Positions 23,348 to 31,636 of a stretch of DNA of 41,955 nucleotides are shown here, one piece after another. The stretch lies in assembly GCA_902798975.1 (NCBI GenBank), contig CADBYT010000015.1, forward strand, positions 1 through 41,955, written 5' to 3'. The notes under the pieces were generated by a model. That model searched no databases. It had not been told where the DNA came from and saw only the letters and a list, made by a program, of their open reading frames with translations. The DNA is from an uncultured Bacteroidia bacterium (GTDB taxonomy: Bacteria; Bacteroidota; Bacteroidia; Bacteroidales; UBA932). The first letter of the stretch is position 1. Every line of letters begins with the position of its first letter. The translations under genes and the position numbers were made by a program.

Positions 23348-26137
23348 ATGAAACGATTCGCCCTACTCATGCCGGCGCTCCTTTGCTGCGCCTCCCTGCT
23401 GGCCCAGAACAAGCCGCTGGACCACGATGTCTACGACGGATGGCAGTCCGTCCGCAATGTCAAGATCTCCCCGGACGGGACGCTGCTCGCCTGGGAAGTC
23501 GCCCCGCAGGAGGGCGACGGTACGCTCTACCTGCGCAACCTGAGCTCGGGGGCGGAGATCTCCGTCCCGCGCGGCACCGCGCTGAAATGGGCGCAGGATG
23601 GCGCGTGGGGCCTCTTTACCGTGAAGGCACCCTTCGCCGAGACGCGGCAGGCCAAGATAGACAAGAAGAAAAAGGAAGAACAGCCCAAGGATTCGCTGGC
23701 CCGCATCGACCTGCGCTCCCTGGTCTGGGACAGGATCGGCGAAGCCGGCACGACGGCGCTCGGCTACGACGCCGCTCCCTGGCTCTTCGCCGCGCAGGAG
23801 GTCAAGGGCCGCAAGAGCAAGAGCCTGCTGGTCATCAACACGGCCTCCGGCGCCGTGGACACGCTGAAGAACGTGTCCGACTTCGCCGCATCGAAGGACG
23901 GCGCGCGCCTGGTCACCATTTCCGCCAAGGAGGAAAAGGATTCGCTGTCGCGCAGCGCGGTGATCCTGTATGATTTCCCGACAGGGAGCATCGACACGCT
24001 GTCCGCCGGCCGCAAGGCCTATGCCGACCCGCGCTGGAACGACGCGGGCGACCGGCTGCTCTTCACCGCCACGGACGACGAGGAGAAGACCGACGGCACG
24101 CCCCGCCACGCCGTCTATTCGACCTTCCGGCAGGTTGACAAACGCCGCCCGAAGACGGCGAAATGGGTAACGTGCGAGTTGCTCGCGGCTGACAGCCCCG
24201 ACCTCCCGGAGGGCTGGATCGTGTCCGCGGCCAGCCGGCCGCAATTCTCGAACCGCTCCTCGCGCGTGCTCCTCGACCTGGCGCAGTACTACCCCGCCAA
24301 GGACACGACCGTCTATGATTTCGAGGCCGCCCAGCTGGACATCTGGGTCTGGGACAAGAGCAACCTCCCGCCCATGGACAAGGTGGCCCGCGGACGCGCC
24401 CCGCAGCGCACGGCGGTCATCAACCTCGACCGGCCGGGCCGCCTGCTCGTCCTCGCGACGAATCCCTCCGACCGCATCCGCTTCTTTGACGGCGCGGAGG
24501 CGCCGTACGCCCTCTCCCTCAACACCGAGGCATACGATATCGACAACATGTGGGCGGCCGACAGCCGCGCTGACGTGGCCCTGGTGAGCCTGCAGGACGG
24601 CAGCCGCCGCTTGCTGCGCGAAGGCGCGAAGGGCTATACTTCTCCGTCGCCGCTCGGGAAATACCTGGCCTGGTTCAACCCTGAGGACGGCAACTGGTAC
24701 AGCATCGACCTGGCCTCCGGCACGCAGGTGAACCTGACCGGCGCCACGGGCGTGGCCTTCTGGGACGAGGAGGACGACCACCCGACGGGAGGTTTCGTGC
24801 CCATTGAATTCCCCGACTGGGCGGGCGCCGACGAGGCCCTGCTGCTCTGCGACCGCTACGACATCTGGCGCTTCAGCCCCGACGGCAGGAAGGCCGAATG
24901 CCTGACCCGCGGCGCGGGCCGGCGCGACCGGGTGCAGTACCGCCTGGTCCAGTTCGGCCGCAAGAACAACCCTTATCTGTATCAGAATCTCGAGCCGCTT
25001 CCGCTCAAGGGCGAACTGACGCTCAGCGCGTTCAACGAAGTGGACAAGCGCAACGGCTACGCCCGCATCGACGCGGCGCGCGGCGGAGAGCCGAAGGGCT
25101 TCCTCGCGGAGAAAACCTTCTCGACCGTGACGAAGGCGGAGAACTCGGCCACGGTGGCTTATCTCAAGGGCGACTTCCGCCACCCGATGGACCTCTACGT
25201 CGCCTCCAACCTATGGAGCGAGGGGCAGCAGCTGTCCGCCATCAACCCCCAGCAGGCGGAATACCGCTGGGGCGACGTGCAGCTGGTCCACTGGCAGGCC
25301 TATGACGGCACGCCGCTGGACGGCCTGCTCTTCACGCCGGACGGCTACGACCCGAACGGCAGCTACCCGCTGATGATCTATTTCTACGAGAAATATTCCG
25401 AGACGCTCTACAACTACCGCGCACCGGCTCCGAGCCGCTCCACGGTCAACATTCCCTTCTTTGTGAGCCGCGGCTACGTGGTGTTCATCCCGGACATCGT
25501 CTATGTGGACGGGCATCCTGGCGAGAGCGCCTACAACTGCATCTGCGCGGGCGCGGAGGCGATGTGCGCACAGTTCCCCTTCATCGACAGGAAGCGCATG
25601 GCCATCCAGGGCCAGAGCTGGGGCGGCTACCAGACGGCCTACCTCGTCACGCGGACGAACATGTTCGCGGCAGCGGGTGCGGGCGCCCCGGTGGGCAACA
25701 TGACGAGCGCCTACGGCGGCATTCGCTGGGAGTCCGGCAACAGCCGGATCAGCCAGTACGAGCACGGCCAGAGCCGCGTCGGCAAGACGCTCTGGGAGCC
25801 CGGCGGGCTGGATCTCTATATCGAGAATTCTCCGGTCTTCCACGCGCCGAACGTGACCACACCGGTGCTCATCATGCACAATGACGCCGACGGCGCCGTG
25901 CCCTGGTACCAGGGTATCGAGTTCTTCATGTCGCTGCGCCGCCTGGGCAAGCCGGCCTGGCTGCTGGAGTACAACGACGAGCAGCACAACCTCTCCGAGC
26001 GCCGCAACAGCAAGGACCTCTCGATCCGCCTGTCGCAGTTCTTCGACCACTACCTGCTCGGCGCTCCGGAACCCGTCTGGATGAAGGAAGGGATTCCGTA
26101 CGCCAGGAAAGGGAATTATTTCGCTACGGAGTACTAA
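23348..26137 (+). CDS. Secreted S9 family peptidase, prolyl-oligopeptidase type (929 aa)
   Basis: Signal peptide MKRFALLMPALLCCASLLAQ. A long propeller-like region (about residues 25-650, with DGWQSVRNVKISPDGTLLAW) precedes the alpha/beta-hydrolase domain. Triad: Ser757 in GQSWGG, Asp848 in HNDADGAV, His880 in DEQHNL. The KKKKEEQPKDS stretch near residues 101-111 is a charged insert. It belongs to the large secreted S9 peptidases of Bacteroidales that trim peptides in the periplasm; the exact bond preference cannot be read. A TACATTCG sequence (23335-23342) just before the ATG may be its own -7 box, but cotranscription with the regulator 23 nt upstream is also possible. Confidence 0.92.
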   Translation: MKRFALLMPALLCCASLLAQNKPLDHDVYDGWQSVRNVKISPDGTLLAWEVAPQEGDGTLYLRNLSSGAEISVPRGTALKWAQDGAWGLFTVKAPFAETRQAKIDKKKKEEQPKDSLARIDLRSLVWDRIGEAGTTALGYDAAPWLFAAQEVKGRKSKSLLVINTASGAVDTLKNVSDFAASKDGARLVTISAKEEKDSLSRSAVILYDFPTGSIDTLSAGRKAYADPRWNDAGDRLLFTATDDEEKTDGTPRHAVYSTFRQVDKRRPKTAKWVTCELLAADSPDLPEGWIVSAASRPQFSNRSSRVLLDLAQYYPAKDTTVYDFEAAQLDIWVWDKSNLPPMDKVARGRAPQRTAVINLDRPGRLLVLATNPSDRIRFFDGAEAPYALSLNTEAYDIDNMWAADSRADVALVSLQDGSRRLLREGAKGYTSPSPLGKYLAWFNPEDGNWYSIDLASGTQVNLTGATGVAFWDEEDDHPTGGFVPIEFPDWAGADEALLLCDRYDIWRFSPDGRKAECLTRGAGRRDRVQYRLVQFGRKNNPYLYQNLEPLPLKGELTLSAFNEVDKRNGYARIDAARGGEPKGFLAEKTFSTVTKAENSATVAYLKGDFRHPMDLYVASNLWSEGQQLSAINPQQAEYRWGDVQLVHWQAYDGTPLDGLLFTPDGYDPNGSYPLMIYFYEKYSETLYNYRAPAPSRSTVNIPFFVSRGYVVFIPDIVYVDGHPGESAYNCICAGAEAMCAQFPFIDRKRMAIQGQSWGGYQTAYLVTRTNMFAAAGAGAPVGNMTSAYGGIRWESGNSRISQYEHGQSRVGKTLWEPGGLDLYIENSPVFHAPNVTTPVLIMHNDADGAVPWYQGIEFFMSLRRLGKPAWLLEYNDEQHNLSERRNSKDLSIRLSQFFDHYLLGAPEPVWMKEGIPYARKGNYFATEY

Positions 26138-26144
26138 TTGGTTG

Positions 26145-26208
26145 GAGATCCCCGATCAGGTCGGGGATGACGCAAGTCCCGTCATGCCCGGCTGCGACCG
26201 GGCATCTC
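26145..26208. repeat. Pair of inverted REP-like palindromes between convergent genes
   Basis: Two imperfect palindromes of about 28 bp in opposite orientation: 26145-26172 (GAGATCCCCGATC then AGGTCGGGGATGACG) and 26181-26208 (GTCATGCCCGGCT then GCGACCGGGCATCTC). Both follow GAGATsCCCG-N-CGGGsATGAC. The same motif recurs inside trpC (27790-27816) and at 35391-35418. The pair sits between the stops of the S9 peptidase and trpA and may act as a two-way terminator. Confidence 0.75.
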
Positions 26209-26988
26209 TTATTCTACGCCTATGTCAGCTTTCAGCTGGCGGATGGCGGCGGTGGCGTCGCCGCCGGCCTGGTCGAGCAGCGTGACGAAGCGGCTGCCGA
26301 TGATGCCGCCGGAGGCGTGCTCACAGGCGGCGTCGAAGGTCTGCTTGTTGCTGATGCCGAAGCCCACCATGCGCGGGATGCGCAGATTCATCTGCTCGAT
26401 CCTGCGGAAATAGGCCTGCTTCTGCGCGTCGAAATCCTTCTGCGCGCCCGTCGTGGCAGCCGAGGAGACCATGTAGATGAAGCCCGAGGTGTGCGCGTCG
26501 ATGAGGCGCACGCGCTCTTCCGAGGTCTCCGGGGTGATCAGCATGATGAAGCGCAGCCCGTAGCGCTCGGCCACGGCCTTGTAGCTCTCCATGTAGTCCT
26601 TGAACGGCAGATCCGGAATGATCATCCCGTCCACGCCCACCTCCACGCAACGCTTGCAGAAGGCCTCGAAGCCGTAGCGGAACACGGGATTGAGGTAGCC
26701 CATCAGGATGAGGGGAATGTCCACGTCGCGGCGTATGCCTTCCAGCTGCGAGAAGAGTTTCTCGAGCGTCATGCCGTTGCGCAGCGCCTTGGTGGCGGCG
26801 TCCTGGATCACGGGGCCGTCGGCCATCGGGTCGCTGAAGGGAATGCCGATCTCGATCATGTCCACGCCCTCGCGGGCGAGGCTGCGGATCACGTCCGCCG
26901 TGCCGTCCAGGGTCGGCGCCCCGGCGCAGAAATAAATGGAGAGCAACCGCTGCGGGCTGCCGCTGAAGAGTCTGTCTATACGGTTCAT
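26209..26988 (-). CDS. trpA: Tryptophan synthase alpha subunit
   Basis: Cleaves indole-3-glycerol phosphate to indole and glyceraldehyde-3-phosphate; indole passes through a tunnel to TrpB. The TIM barrel shows the catalytic Glu in MIEIGIPFSDPMADGPVIQD and the Asp of the same stretch, LILMGYLNPVFRYG, GMIIPDLP, and the phosphate-binding VGFGISNKQT and ASGGIIGSRFV. At 259 aa it is full length. It is the last gene of trpBEGDCFA, 4 nt after trpF, and ends against the palindrome pair at 26181-26208. Confidence 0.96.
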   Translation of the reverse strand: MNRIDRLFSGSPQRLLSIYFCAGAPTLDGTADVIRSLAREGVDMIEIGIPFSDPMADGPVIQDAATKALRNGMTLEKLFSQLEGIRRDVDIPLILMGYLNPVFRYGFEAFCKRCVEVGVDGMIIPDLPFKDYMESYKAVAERYGLRFIMLITPETSEERVRLIDAHTSGFIYMVSSAATTGAQKDFDAQKQAYFRRIEQMNLRIPRMVGFGISNKQTFDAACEHASGGIIGSRFVTLLDQAGGDATAAIRQLKADIGVE

Positions 26989-26992
26989 TTTC

Positions 26993-27616
26993 TTATCGTT
27001 GCAGGTTTTCCAAAAATACTTCCATCAGCTCCGGATCCTTGATGCCGGGAGCCGTCTCGAAGCGGCTGTTCAGGTCGATGCCCGCGAGGTACGGGTAGAT
27101 GAAGTCGTGGAGGATCTCCACGGTGTCCAGCCCGATGCCGCCGCTGAGCAGGAAACGCGTCTTCTCCTCGTAGTCGTCCATGATGGACCAGTCGAAACGC
27201 TGGCCGCTGCCGCCGTGCCCGGGGGTCTTGGTGTCGAAGAGGAAGAGGTCGCAGGCGCCCTCGTAACCGGCCACCGTGTTGCGCACGCTCTCGTCGGCGA
27301 TGCCGAAGGCTTTGATGACGCGCAGGCCGTCCCGTTCGCGCAGCTGCGCGCAGAATTCCGGGCTCTCGCTGCCGTGTAGCTGGATGTAGCTGAACTGGTA
27401 TTCGTCGTGGCGGCGTAGGATCTCGTCGCGCTCCACGTCCACGAACACGCCCACGCGGCCGGCGCGGGTCGGGAGGTAGGACGGCTTCTGCCGCACGCAG
27501 CGCGGGGATCCGGGATAGAAGATGAATCCCAGCAGGTCCACGCCGAGGGCCTCGATGGCGCGGATGTTCTCGCCCTCGGTCATGCCGCACACTTTGATGA
27601 GTTGTCCGTTGATCAT
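26993..27616 (-). CDS. trpF: Phosphoribosylanthranilate isomerase
   Basis: Converts N-(5-phosphoribosyl)anthranilate to the ribulose form (CdRP). At 207 aa it is the usual length. Motifs: LIKVCGMTEGENI with catalytic Cys10, DLLGFIFYPGSPR, GVFVDV, IQLHGSES, DLFLFDTKTPGHGGSGQRFD with the catalytic Asp, FLLSGGIGLDTV and GIDLNSRFETAPGIKD. Its ATG overlaps the trpC stop by 4 nt. Separate TrpC and TrpF proteins are normal for the phylum. Confidence 0.96.
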   Translation of the reverse strand: MINGQLIKVCGMTEGENIRAIEALGVDLLGFIFYPGSPRCVRQKPSYLPTRAGRVGVFVDVERDEILRRHDEYQFSYIQLHGSESPEFCAQLRERDGLRVIKAFGIADESVRNTVAGYEGACDLFLFDTKTPGHGGSGQRFDWSIMDDYEEKTRFLLSGGIGLDTVEILHDFIYPYLAGIDLNSRFETAPGIKDPELMEVFLENLQR

Positions 27617-28503
27617 ATCGCTTGGATGAAGTCGGCCAGGGCGGCGCCCGGGTCGGGTTGTTTCATGAAATTCTCGCCCATCAGGAACCCGCGGAAGCCC
27701 GCCTCGCGCAACTTCCTGACCGTCCCCGGATCGCTGATCCCGCTCTCCGAAATGAATACTATCTCGTCATGCTCGGGCTCCTTTTTCCCGTCATGCCCGA
27801 CCTGATCGGGCATCTCTTCCGCCCCGGCGTGCGCGGGCGTTGTGGAGGGCGAAGCCGAAATTGGTTTTTCGGCAAACTTGTCCGAAAAATAATTTCGGTT
27901 CGCCCGCTGGGCCAGCAACGGGGCCATTTCGAATGAGGTCTGGACGTCGGTGACGAAGGAGCCGAGATGGCGGTTGTTCACCCCCACCACATCGACGTCG
28001 GGCGTAATGTAGTCCAGCTCCTCCGGGCTGTGGACCTCCAGCAACACCTCCAGCCCGAGCCGGTGCGCCTCGGCGAGCAGCGCGGCGCAGGCCTCGCGGC
28101 TCAAGCACGCGGCGATGAGCAGCACGGCGTCTGCACCCGCCTCGCGGGCCTCGTACAGCTGGTACGGATCGATGATGAAGTCCTTGCGGAGAATGGGAAT
28201 GTCCACCAGCGGGCGCACCTGGCGGATGAAGTCGAGGCTGCCGCCGAAATACTGTTCGTCGGTGAGGATGCTGAGCGCTGCCGCGCCCGCCGCCGCATAC
28301 GCCGGGACGACCTCCTCCGGGACCGCATCCGCATGGATCCAGCCCTTCGACGGCGATTTGCGCTTGAATTCCGCAATGATGCCCGTCGCCGACTCCGCCA
28401 GCGCGCGCTTCAGCGAGCGCTTCTTCCCGAATGCCAGCTCCTGCCGCTTGGTCTCTATAATCTCTCCCAGAATGTCTGTGAGCTGCAACTCATTATCTTT
28501 CAT
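27613..28503 (-). CDS. trpC: Indole-3-glycerol phosphate synthase with an in-frame repeat insertion
   Basis: Closes the indole ring from CdRP. TIM-barrel motifs are intact: IAEFKRKSPSKG (catalytic Glu and Lys), LSILTDEQYFGGS, ILRKDFIIDPYQ (catalytic Lys), ADAVLLIAA, LLEVHS, VGVNNRHLGSF, FISESGISD and FRGFLMGENFM. Between FEMAPLLAQ and FISESGI there are about 50 extra residues (NYFSDKFAEKPISASPSTTP, then a stretch with EEMPDQVGHDGKKEPEHDE), encoded by two palindromic repeats (27787-27902). At 296 aa it is about 40 longer than usual. The insert falls before beta-strand 7, where a loop could tolerate it. The ATG at 28503 is preferred over a GTG at 28521. Confidence 0.93.
   Translation of the reverse strand: MKDNELQLTDILGEIIETKRQELAFGKKRSLKRALAESATGIIAEFKRKSPSKGWIHADAVPEEVVPAYAAAGAAALSILTDEQYFGGSLDFIRQVRPLVDIPILRKDFIIDPYQLYEAREAGADAVLLIAACLSREACAALLAEAHRLGLEVLLEVHSPEELDYITPDVDVVGVNNRHLGSFVTDVQTSFEMAPLLAQRANRNYFSDKFAEKPISASPSTTPAHAGAEEMPDQVGHDGKKEPEHDEIVFISESGISDPGTVRKLREAGFRGFLMGENFMKQPDPGAALADFIQAI
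27787..27902 (-). repeat. Two palindromic elements inside trpC
   Basis: A REP-like palindrome (27790-27816, GTCATGCCCGACC then TGATCGGGCATCTC) is followed by a hairpin element at about 27837-27902. On minus its arms are CCGAAATT/AATTTCGG and TTTTTCGG/CCGAAAAA around ACAAGTTTG, followed by a CTTCGCCCTCCACAACGC tail. The same element recurs at 40117-40179 outside any gene. Both stretches are read through in frame by trpC. Confidence 0.8.
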
Positions 28504-28580
28504 TGTTTTATTATTTTTCACTCCCCCTGAAATCGGGGTAGTATAAAACAGTAACTTATTAATTATCGGCTATTTCCGGC

Positions 28581-29576
28581 TCACGAGTAAATCTCCAGGA
28601 AGCGGTGGAAGGCGGCGAGGGCCCTGCCGCTGTCGAGCGATTCGCGGCAGAGGGCGATCGAATCCTCCACGGAGAGGTTGCGGTCCATCACGGAGATGCC
28701 GCAGGCGGCGTTCGCCAGCACCACGGATTTCTGCGCCTCGGTGGCACTGCCCTCCAGTACCGCGTCGAAGACCGCCTTCGCATCGGCGGCCGTTGCGCCG
28801 CCGTAGATATCCTTTGGCTCCACGTAGTTGAGTCCCAGGTCCTTGGGCGTGAATACCTTCTCGAAATGCGGGGTGACGAGCTTGAAACCGGAAGTCAGCG
28901 AGATCTCGTCGTATCCGTCATAGCTCGTGACCACGCCGTAGTTGTCGCCGATCTTCTGGTGTGCGCGGACGTAGAGACGCTGCTGCCCCTGGGTAGCTGT
29001 GCCGTGCAGGGAATTCTTCGGGCGGCAGGGGTTCACCAGCGGGCCCAGAAGGTTGAAGCAGGTGGGCACGCCGAGGGCCTTGCGGACCGGCCCGACGAAC
29101 TTCATGCCGTAGGCGAAGAGCGGAGCGTGCAGATAGCAGATGCCTGCCTCGTCCAGGGCGCGGCGCAGCACGTCCGGATCGGCCGTGAACTTGGCGCCGT
29201 GGGCCTCCAGCACCGTGCTGGCGCCGCTCACGGAGGTGCTGGCGCCGTTGCCGTGCTTCGTCACCTTGTAGCCCGCGCCGGCGATCACGAAGGCCGCACA
29301 GGTGGAGATGTTGAAGGTGTTCTTGCCGTCGCCGCCCGTGCCCACGATGTCCAGGGTGTTGTAGCCGTCCAGGTCCACGCGCCTGCCGGTCTCCAGCAGG
29401 CCGTCGCGGAAGCCGAGCAGTTCGTCCACGGTCACGCCGCGGGTCTGCAGTGCCATCAGCAGGGCCGCCACCTGGCAGTCATTGTACTCCTGCCGGGTAA
29501 TCCCGAGCAGGATCTCATGCGTCTGTTCGCGGGAGAGGCTTTCGCCTTCGATGAGTTGGTTCAGATACTTTTTCAT
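28581..29576 (-). CDS. trpD: Anthranilate phosphoribosyltransferase
   Basis: Adds phosphoribose from PRPP to anthranilate. At 331 aa it is full length. Motifs: DIVGTGGDGKNTFNISTCAA (the PRPP-binding GTGGD), GYKVTKHGNGASTSVSGAST, VLEAHG, HAPLFAYGMKFVGPVRKALG, FNLLGPLVNPCRPKNSLHGT and YDGYDEISLTS. The typical KHGN-R-S-x-S-S loop reads KHGNGASTSVSG here. An intergenic stretch of 77 nt separates it from trpC, and 12 nt from trpG. Confidence 0.95.
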   Translation of the reverse strand: MKKYLNQLIEGESLSREQTHEILLGITRQEYNDCQVAALLMALQTRGVTVDELLGFRDGLLETGRRVDLDGYNTLDIVGTGGDGKNTFNISTCAAFVIAGAGYKVTKHGNGASTSVSGASTVLEAHGAKFTADPDVLRRALDEAGICYLHAPLFAYGMKFVGPVRKALGVPTCFNLLGPLVNPCRPKNSLHGTATQGQQRLYVRAHQKIGDNYGVVTSYDGYDEISLTSGFKLVTPHFEKVFTPKDLGLNYVEPKDIYGGATAADAKAVFDAVLEGSATEAQKSVVLANAACGISVMDRNLSVEDSIALCRESLDSGRALAAFHRFLEIYS

Positions 29577-29588
29577 ATTGCTTGACTT

Positions 29589-30152
29589 TTAATGATTCAA
29601 CCAGTTGCGCAGGATCGCCGGGCCGTCCGGCGTGAGTACGCTCTCCGGGTGGAACTGCAGGCCGCGCAGGTCCATGTCGCGATGGCGCAGGGCCATCACC
29701 TGCCCTTCCGGGCTCAGCGCGATCGCCTCCAGTGAGGCGGGCAGCGTGGCGGCGTCCACCACCCAGGAGTGGTAGCGCCCGACGGGGAATTCCGCCGGGA
29801 GTCCGGCGAAAAGATAATCGTCCGCCGTGCGGCGGCAGGGGGTCTGCACCCCGTGGAAGACTTCGTCCAGGTTGATCAGCGTGCCGCCGAAGGCCTCGCC
29901 GATGGCCTGCTCGCCCAGGCAGATGCCCAGGATGGGCTTGACGCCGGCGTAGCGGCGGATGACCTCGGGCATCAGGCCCGCCTCGGCGGGAATTCCGGGA
30001 CCGGGCGAGAGCATGATTTTGTCGTACGGCTCCAGCTCGTCGAGCGAGAAGCAGTCGTTGCGCAGGACGCGGACGGTGGCGCCCATTTCCTTGACCAGGT
30101 GCACCAGATTGAAGGTGAACGAGTCGTAGTTGTCTATCATCACAATGTTCAT
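29589..30152 (-). CDS. trpG: Anthranilate synthase component II (glutamine amidotransferase)
   Basis: Supplies ammonia from glutamine to TrpE. At 187 aa from the ATG at 30152 (MNIVMIDNYDSFTFNLVHLV), with the oxyanion segment LSPGPGIPAEAG, nucleophile Cys in GICLGEQAIGEAFGG, and the His-Glu of the triad in LQFHPESVLT. The residue after the nucleophile elbow is Glu (GEQ), where class I amidotransferases of this type normally have His (GHQ). The start lies 5 nt after the trpE stop; longer upstream starts would run back into trpE. Confidence 0.93.
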   Translation of the reverse strand: MNIVMIDNYDSFTFNLVHLVKEMGATVRVLRNDCFSLDELEPYDKIMLSPGPGIPAEAGLMPEVIRRYAGVKPILGICLGEQAIGEAFGGTLINLDEVFHGVQTPCRRTADDYLFAGLPAEFPVGRYHSWVVDAATLPASLEAIALSPEGQVMALRHRDMDLRGLQFHPESVLTPDGPAILRNWLNH

Positions 30153-30157
30153 GGCGC

Positions 30158-31636
30158 TCAGAGTTGTGCGGCGAGCCCGATGGCTTTGCGGAGCGCGCCG
30201 AGTTTGTGGTTGACTTCCTGCAATTCGTATTCGGCGTCGCTCCCCACCACGATGCCGCTGCCCGCCTGGAACCAAAGCTCCCCGGCCCGGCTCACGAAGG
30301 AGCGGATAGTGATGGCCTGGTTCAGCGAGCCGTCGAAGGAGATGCTCCCCACGCAGCCGCCGTAGGCGCCGCGGTTGTGGGGCTCCAGCTCGGAGATGAT
30401 CTGCATGGCGCGGACCTTCGGGGCACCGGACAGGGTGCCTGCGGGGAAGGTGTCGATGAAGGCGCGCACGGGGTCGGCCCCTTCGTCGAGCGTCCCGCTC
30501 ACGCGGCTGACGAGGTGGATGACGTGCGAGTAATACTGCAGCTCCTTGTAGAAATCCACCTGCACGCCGTGGCAGTTGCGGCTCAGGTCGTTGCGTGCCA
30601 GGTCCACAAGCATCACGTGTTCGGCGTTCTCTTTGGGGTCGTTCCGGAGGAATTCCGCTCCTCGGGCATCCGCCGCGTCGTCTCCGGTGCGCGGCGTCGT
30701 ACCCGCGATGGGGTCGATGCAGGCGCGGCCGTCGGCGATGCGGCAGTGCGTCTCGGGCGAGGAGCCCAGGATGCGGTAGCCGCCGAAGTCCATGTAGAAG
30801 AGGTACGGCGAGGGGTTGATGCTGCGCAGGGCGCGGTAGAGCTGGAAATCGTCACCCTCGTAATGCTGCACGAAACGGCGCGACAGGACCACTTGGAAGA
30901 CGTCGCCCCGGCGGCAGTGCGCCACGCCGCGGCGAACGTTCTCGCGGTGTTGCTCGTCCGTGATCGGGGAGCTGACTTCGCCCACCGGACGGAAATCGTA
31001 GAGGTTCACGCCCGCGCGCCCGAGCAGGCGCTCCACGCGTGCGGACTGCGGTTCCGCGCCTTCCGGGACCAGTTCGTGCAGGGTCAGCGCGTTGCGGAAA
31101 TGGTCGAATTCCAGCGTGAAGCGGAAGAGGATATAGAGCAGGTCCGGGGCGTCGTTCTCCGCGCGCGTCTCATCCTTGACGGGTATGTTCTCGAAGTAGC
31201 GAGTGGCGTTAAATGTCGTGAAGCCCCAAAGTTGGCAACCCGCCAACTTTGGGCCTTCGGCAGCCTTCACCCCCTGCACCCCCTCAAGGGGGATGGCCGG
31301 ATAATTGCTATCGCAATCCGGCCCGCTCGCGGGACCGAAAGCGAATGCGCGCATGAAGTCCCGGATGAGGCGATCCACCGGGTAGGCCGCGGAAACGGAT
31401 TTCTCCACGCGGGAGCCGTCTGGCAGGGCCTGGAACCCGAGCCCATGGGCGACGCCCACCTCGGCGAGCGGTTCCAGGGCGATGAACGAGCGTGAGTCTC
31501 GGCCCGTGTGGAAGTCGCTGCTCTCCATCAGGATGGAGCGCGGCGAGGCGTCCCGCAGGCGCAGGTAGGCCGACACGGGGGTGTGCAGGTCGCCCGGCAA
31601 TTCGTGGCTGACGAGGGTATATCGGAAGGATTTCAT
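30158..31636 (-). CDS. trpE: Anthranilate synthase component I with an in-frame repeat insertion
   Basis: Makes anthranilate from chorismate. Chorismate-binding motifs: FQVVLSRRFVQ, INPSPYLFYMDFGGYRILGS, SPETHCRI, IAGTTPRTGDD, LRNDPKENAEHVMLVDLARN, FPAGTLSGAPKVRAMQIISE and GAYGGCVGSISFDGS. The N-terminal ILMESSDFH corresponds to the LLES-type feedback site for tryptophan. Between FMRAFAFGPAS and LWGFTTFNATRYFENI lies an extra segment (SNYPAIPLEGVQGVKAAEGP then KLAGCQ), encoded by palindromic DNA at 31225-31322. At 492 aa it is somewhat longer than usual. The start overlaps the trpB stop by 4 nt. Confidence 0.95.
   Translation of the reverse strand: MKSFRYTLVSHELPGDLHTPVSAYLRLRDASPRSILMESSDFHTGRDSRSFIALEPLAEVGVAHGLGFQALPDGSRVEKSVSAAYPVDRLIRDFMRAFAFGPASGPDCDSNYPAIPLEGVQGVKAAEGPKLAGCQLWGFTTFNATRYFENIPVKDETRAENDAPDLLYILFRFTLEFDHFRNALTLHELVPEGAEPQSARVERLLGRAGVNLYDFRPVGEVSSPITDEQHRENVRRGVAHCRRGDVFQVVLSRRFVQHYEGDDFQLYRALRSINPSPYLFYMDFGGYRILGSSPETHCRIADGRACIDPIAGTTPRTGDDAADARGAEFLRNDPKENAEHVMLVDLARNDLSRNCHGVQVDFYKELQYYSHVIHLVSRVSGTLDEGADPVRAFIDTFPAGTLSGAPKVRAMQIISELEPHNRGAYGGCVGSISFDGSLNQAITIRSFVSRAGELWFQAGSGIVVGSDAEYELQEVNHKLGALRKAIGLAAQL
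31225..31322. repeat. Palindromic insertion inside trpE
   Basis: Contains a perfect hairpin at 31225-31253 (arms CCCAAAGTTGGC/GCCAACTTTGGG, loop AACCC), a CCCCCT/AGGGGG hairpin near 31270-31292, and an imperfect one at 31297-31321 (arms near CCGGAT and ATCCGG). It is translated in frame and sits in a loop before the conserved WGFTTFNATRYFE strand. Confidence 0.75.
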
